A stretch of DNA of 64,000 bases, from positions 1-64,000 of the forward strand of contig NZ_BJVA01000013.1 of NCBI RefSeq assembly GCF_007988905.1, written 5' to 3'. This document shows, piece after piece, positions 61,849-64,000 of the stretch. Position 1 is the first letter of the stretch, and each line of letters starts with the position of its first letter. The notes below the pieces were generated by a model. That model was not told where the DNA came from. It was given only the letters and a program-made list of their open reading frames with translations, and ran no database searches. The position numbers and the translations under genes are program-made. This DNA comes from Gluconobacter kanchanaburiensis NBRC 103587 (GTDB lineage Bacteria; Pseudomonadota; Alphaproteobacteria; Acetobacterales; Acetobacteraceae).

Positions 61849-62609
61849 TCCCGATCCTTCAGGCCCGGGATGTGACGTATCACTTGGCAGAACGTCAGAA
61901 CCGCGTATTCAAACGACGGTTCAGCAAAGCGATCCTTCAGAATATCTGTCTCGATCTTCATGGCGGGCGAACCCTCGGTATCATCGGCGCGTCCGGGAGC
62001 GGAAAATCCACCCTGTGCCGGGTTCTCAGCGGTCTCGTATCGCCCAGCGGAGGCCAGGTCCTGTATCAGGGGCAGGACCTGGAAACTGCGCCTGCGGATG
62101 TCCGGAAAAAAATCCGTCCCTCAATCCAGATGATCTTTCAGGACCCTTACGGCGCACTCGACCCCCGACAGACCGTGCGGGACATCGTGGGGGAACCACT
62201 TGCTGACGCACCGAACCGCGACGCCCATATTGCTTCAGCACTCGCAGAGGTTGGCCTGTCCATGGACGTGGCCGGGCGCTATCCGCAGGCTTTTTCCGGA
62301 GGCCAGAGGCAAAGGATCGCCATCGCCCGCAGCCTGATCACGCGCCCCTCCGTCATCATCGCGGATGAAGCCGTCTCGGCACTCGATGTCTCGACACAGG
62401 CGGTTGTGCTGAACCTGCTGCTCGATCTTCAGCAGCGGCACGGACTGGCCTATGTTTTCGTCAGCCACGATCTGGCTGTCATCCGTCATCTGTCGCACGA
62501 TATTGCCGTGCTTGATGCAGGACACATCGTAGAATCTGGCGCAGCACAGGATATTCTGCACGCGCCAGCCCATCCCGTTACACAAGCCCTGATCGAAAAT
62601 TCCTACTGA
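61845..62609 (+). CDS. Peptide ABC transporter ATP-binding protein 2 (DppF-like)
   Basis: This 254-residue ATPase has Walker A GASGSGKST, IQMIFQDPYGALDPRQTV, the signature FSGGQRQRIAIARSL, Walker B VIIADEAVSALD and the switch VFVSHDLAVI. Its start overlaps the preceding gene (ATGA). It is shorter than usual for DppF, ending soon after HPVTQALIE, so the C-terminal oligopeptide-transporter extension is missing. Confidence 0.92.
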   Translation: MIPILQARDVTYHLAERQNRVFKRRFSKAILQNICLDLHGGRTLGIIGASGSGKSTLCRVLSGLVSPSGGQVLYQGQDLETAPADVRKKIRPSIQMIFQDPYGALDPRQTVRDIVGEPLADAPNRDAHIASALAEVGLSMDVAGRYPQAFSGGQRQRIAIARSLITRPSVIIADEAVSALDVSTQAVVLNLLLDLQQRHGLAYVFVSHDLAVIRHLSHDIAVLDAGHIVESGAAQDILHAPAHPVTQALIENSY

Positions 62610-62622
62610 TCCGCGAGGCGTC

Positions 62623-63651
62623 ATGGCCACTCTGAATCTTCTCACCGATATTCCCGGTATCCGTGTGGGCCATAGTCAGGATCTGGAGCTGCGTACTGGC
62701 GTGACGGCCATTGTGTTCGAACACCCCGTCATCGCATCCGGCAGCTTCCCTGGAGGAGCACCCGCCCTGCGTGAGACCGCCCTGCTCGAGCCTGAAAACC
62801 TCGTCTCCCATATTCATGCCGTCGTCTTATCAGGCGGCTCGACCTACGGGCTCGATGCCACCACGGGCGTTCAGGCCTGGCTGCGCGAACAGTTTGCGGG
62901 CACGCCCGTTCCTGCCGGGACAATCCGGGTCCCGATCGTCGTTCAGGCCAGCCTCTACGACCTCCCAGCGGGAGGACAGACAACATGGGGGCGCTATTCT
63001 CCCTATGCAGAAATGGGACACCGGGCAGCACAGAACGCGCAAACAGGCAAATTCACCCTGGGCACAGCCGGGGCCGGAACCGGCGCCACCACCGCAACAC
63101 TGCGCGGAGGTCTGGGGTCGGCAAGCATGACGACACCCGCCGGTCACCGGGTGGCAGCGCTCGTTGCCGTCAATGCAGTGGGAACCGCAACGATTGGCGA
63201 CGGTCCCTATTTCTGGAGCGCGCCTTTCGAACAAGGAGGCGAATTTGGTGGTCTGGGAATGCCCACGCATCTTTCAGCGGAGGACCTGCGGCTCCGCTCC
63301 AAATGGGCGTCCGTAACGGGTACGACGATTGGCCTTGTCGTAACAGATGCGACTCTCACCAAGTCACAGGCGCGCCGTCTGGCCATTCTCGCGCAGGACG
63401 GCGTGGCACGGGGGGTTTTTCCGGCACATCTGCCGCTGGATGGCGATGCGATGATAGGCGTCTCAACTGCCCGACAACCGGCACCCATCGGGCAGGAATG
63501 GACCGAAATCCTGCACGCCGCCACGCAGGTCACGGCCCGCGCGATCGCGCGCGGAGTTTATGAAGCCGGTCCCCTCCCCGGCGCTACGGTTCTCCCAAGC
63601 TGGCAGGAGCGCTTCGGCCTGCGCCACCAGGCTGTTTCTGGAGCGACATAA
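62623..63651 (+). CDS. P1 family peptidase (DmpA/L-aminopeptidase D-esterase type)
   Basis: This 342-residue protein belongs to the S58/P1 family of self-cleaving N-terminal nucleophile aminopeptidases. Typical parts are LTDIPGIRVGHSQD, GVTAIVFEHPVIASGSFPGGAPALRETALLEPE in substance, VVLSGGSTYGLDATTGVQAWL, GTAGAGTGATTATLRGGLGSASM and TGTTIGLVVTDATLTKSQARRLA. The nucleophile after self-cleavage is probably the Thr in GTTIGLV. It is 13 nt downstream of the peptide importer, so imported small peptides, possibly D- or beta-containing, are its likely substrates. Confidence 0.9.
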   Translation: MATLNLLTDIPGIRVGHSQDLELRTGVTAIVFEHPVIASGSFPGGAPALRETALLEPENLVSHIHAVVLSGGSTYGLDATTGVQAWLREQFAGTPVPAGTIRVPIVVQASLYDLPAGGQTTWGRYSPYAEMGHRAAQNAQTGKFTLGTAGAGTGATTATLRGGLGSASMTTPAGHRVAALVAVNAVGTATIGDGPYFWSAPFEQGGEFGGLGMPTHLSAEDLRLRSKWASVTGTTIGLVVTDATLTKSQARRLAILAQDGVARGVFPAHLPLDGDAMIGVSTARQPAPIGQEWTEILHAATQVTARAIARGVYEAGPLPGATVLPSWQERFGLRHQAVSGAT

Positions 63652-63687
63652 AATCGCAGTATCAAAATTTCATATATTTTAATACAG

Positions 63688-63699
63688 ATCGTATACGAT
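63688..63699. promoter_or_regulatory. Palindrome in the putA promoter region
   Basis: ATCGTATACGAT is a perfect 12-nt palindrome centred on GTATAC, within an AT-rich 90-nt gap before putA. Its form resembles operators of GntR-type regulators. It lies about 40 nt before the putA start codon. The regulator is unknown. Confidence 0.4.
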
Positions 63700-63739
63700 T
63701 ATAGGTGTCTGACCCTATCTCGTGTTCGAGGCTGAACCC

Positions 63740-64000
63740 GTGTCATTTTCCACTCCGTCCTATCCAGTCCGCTCCACCCTCCGTCAGGCCATTGCCTCTG
63801 ACATGCGCAGGCCCGAAGCAGACTGCATCCTGCCCCTGATCAAGCAGGCAACCCTGAGCGACGCGGAACAGCAGAATACGACCGAGGTCGCACGCCACCT
63901 GACCCAGACTCTTCGGACACAGCGACGCCCACGTGGCGTGGAAGCGCTCGTTCAGGAATTTTCTCTTTCGTCGGCGGAAGGCGTGTCCCTGATGTGCCTC
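63740..64000 (+). CDS. putA: PutA, bifunctional proline dehydrogenase/P5C dehydrogenase (5' part, cut by window end)
   Basis: The first 87 residues of a gene that runs off the window. MSFSTPSYPVRSTLRQAI, then CILPLIKQATLSDAEQQNTTEVARHL and VEALVQEFSLSSAEGVSLMCL match the N-terminal helical part of PutA, which oxidises proline to glutamate on FAD and NAD. The LVQEFSLSSAEGVSLMCLAE-type segment is highly typical. The start is a GTG at 63740. It is read in the same direction as the P1 peptidase gene, 88 nt downstream. Confidence 0.9.
   Translation, partial: MSFSTPSYPVRSTLRQAIASDMRRPEADCILPLIKQATLSDAEQQNTTEVARHLTQTLRTQRRPRGVEALVQEFSLSSAEGVSLMCL

Noticed and set aside
1-64000. CRISPR arrays, complete insertion sequences, rRNA genes, further tRNA genes
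   Set aside because: I looked for regularly spaced repeats, intact transposases with terminal repeats and other RNA genes and saw none besides tRNA-Val and the transposase remnant at 18.2-18.6 kb.

Overview
The window reads as chromosome of an acetic acid bacterium (Acetobacteraceae), most likely Gluconobacter or a close relative. The main reason is 4.4-13.7 kb. There a gluconate permease and an NADP-type gluconate 5-dehydrogenase very like Gluconobacter Gno sit divergent from a FGGY pentulose kinase, a polyol ABC importer and an NAD-type polyol dehydrogenase. As I recall, Gluconobacter oxydans has the same arrangement. GC content is moderate to high, genes are dense, and many are exported or outer-membrane proteins.

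Layout. 0-4.2 kb: a tRNA-Val(GAC), an N-formylglutamate-amidohydrolase-like gene, a large exported protein of unknown function and a broken sugar:H+ symporter. 4.4-13.7 kb: gluconate and polyol uptake and cytoplasmic oxidation or phosphorylation. 13.9-18.2 kb: a TonB-dependent siderophore receptor with the DUF3649 / PepSY / DUF3325 iron cassette. 18.2-21.0 kb: an eroded zone holding an IS5-type transposase remnant, an acyl-CoA dehydrogenase remnant, an intact glycerate 2-kinase and a CoA-transferase remnant. 21.1-30.8 kb: cspA, a saccharopine/lysine-dehydrogenase-like gene divergent from an Lrp/AsnC regulator, a DUF990-type ABC-2 exporter, and several small or enzymatic genes including a secreted nuclease and a secreted protein with a superinfection-immunity-like tail. 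30.8-32.2 kb: a CLC-F-type transporter under a recognisable fluoride riboswitch. 32.4-46.8 kb: M1 aminopeptidase, ABC-F ATPase, outer-membrane porin, MFS transporter, YceI, extradiol dioxygenase with divergent LysR, and M28 and M3 peptidases. 47.0-49.4 kb: a compact unfamiliar cluster of a small membrane protein, two lipoproteins and a papain-fold protein, punctuated by strong terminators. 49.4-53.9 kb: a serine hydrolase, a DUF6311 membrane protein and a GtrB-like glycosyltransferase. 54.1-57.6 kb: a Mla-type lipid transport operon. 57.7-63.7 kb: a dipeptide/oligopeptide ABC importer followed by a P1-family aminopeptidase. 63.7 kb to the end: the start of putA.

How they work together: the polyol/gluconate block imports polyols and gluconate and feeds keto-gluconate and pentulose phosphate to central metabolism. 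The peptide importer, P1 peptidase and PutA could together take up and degrade small peptides, including proline. The Mla operon and the porins maintain and populate the outer membrane. I see no CRISPR array, rRNA operon, intact insertion sequence or intact prophage. The items most worth following up are the terminator-punctuated papain/lipoprotein cluster at 47-49.4 kb, the fluoride riboswitch/CLC-F pair, the eroded acyl-CoA locus, and paired operator-like repeats in the gluconate/polyol region.
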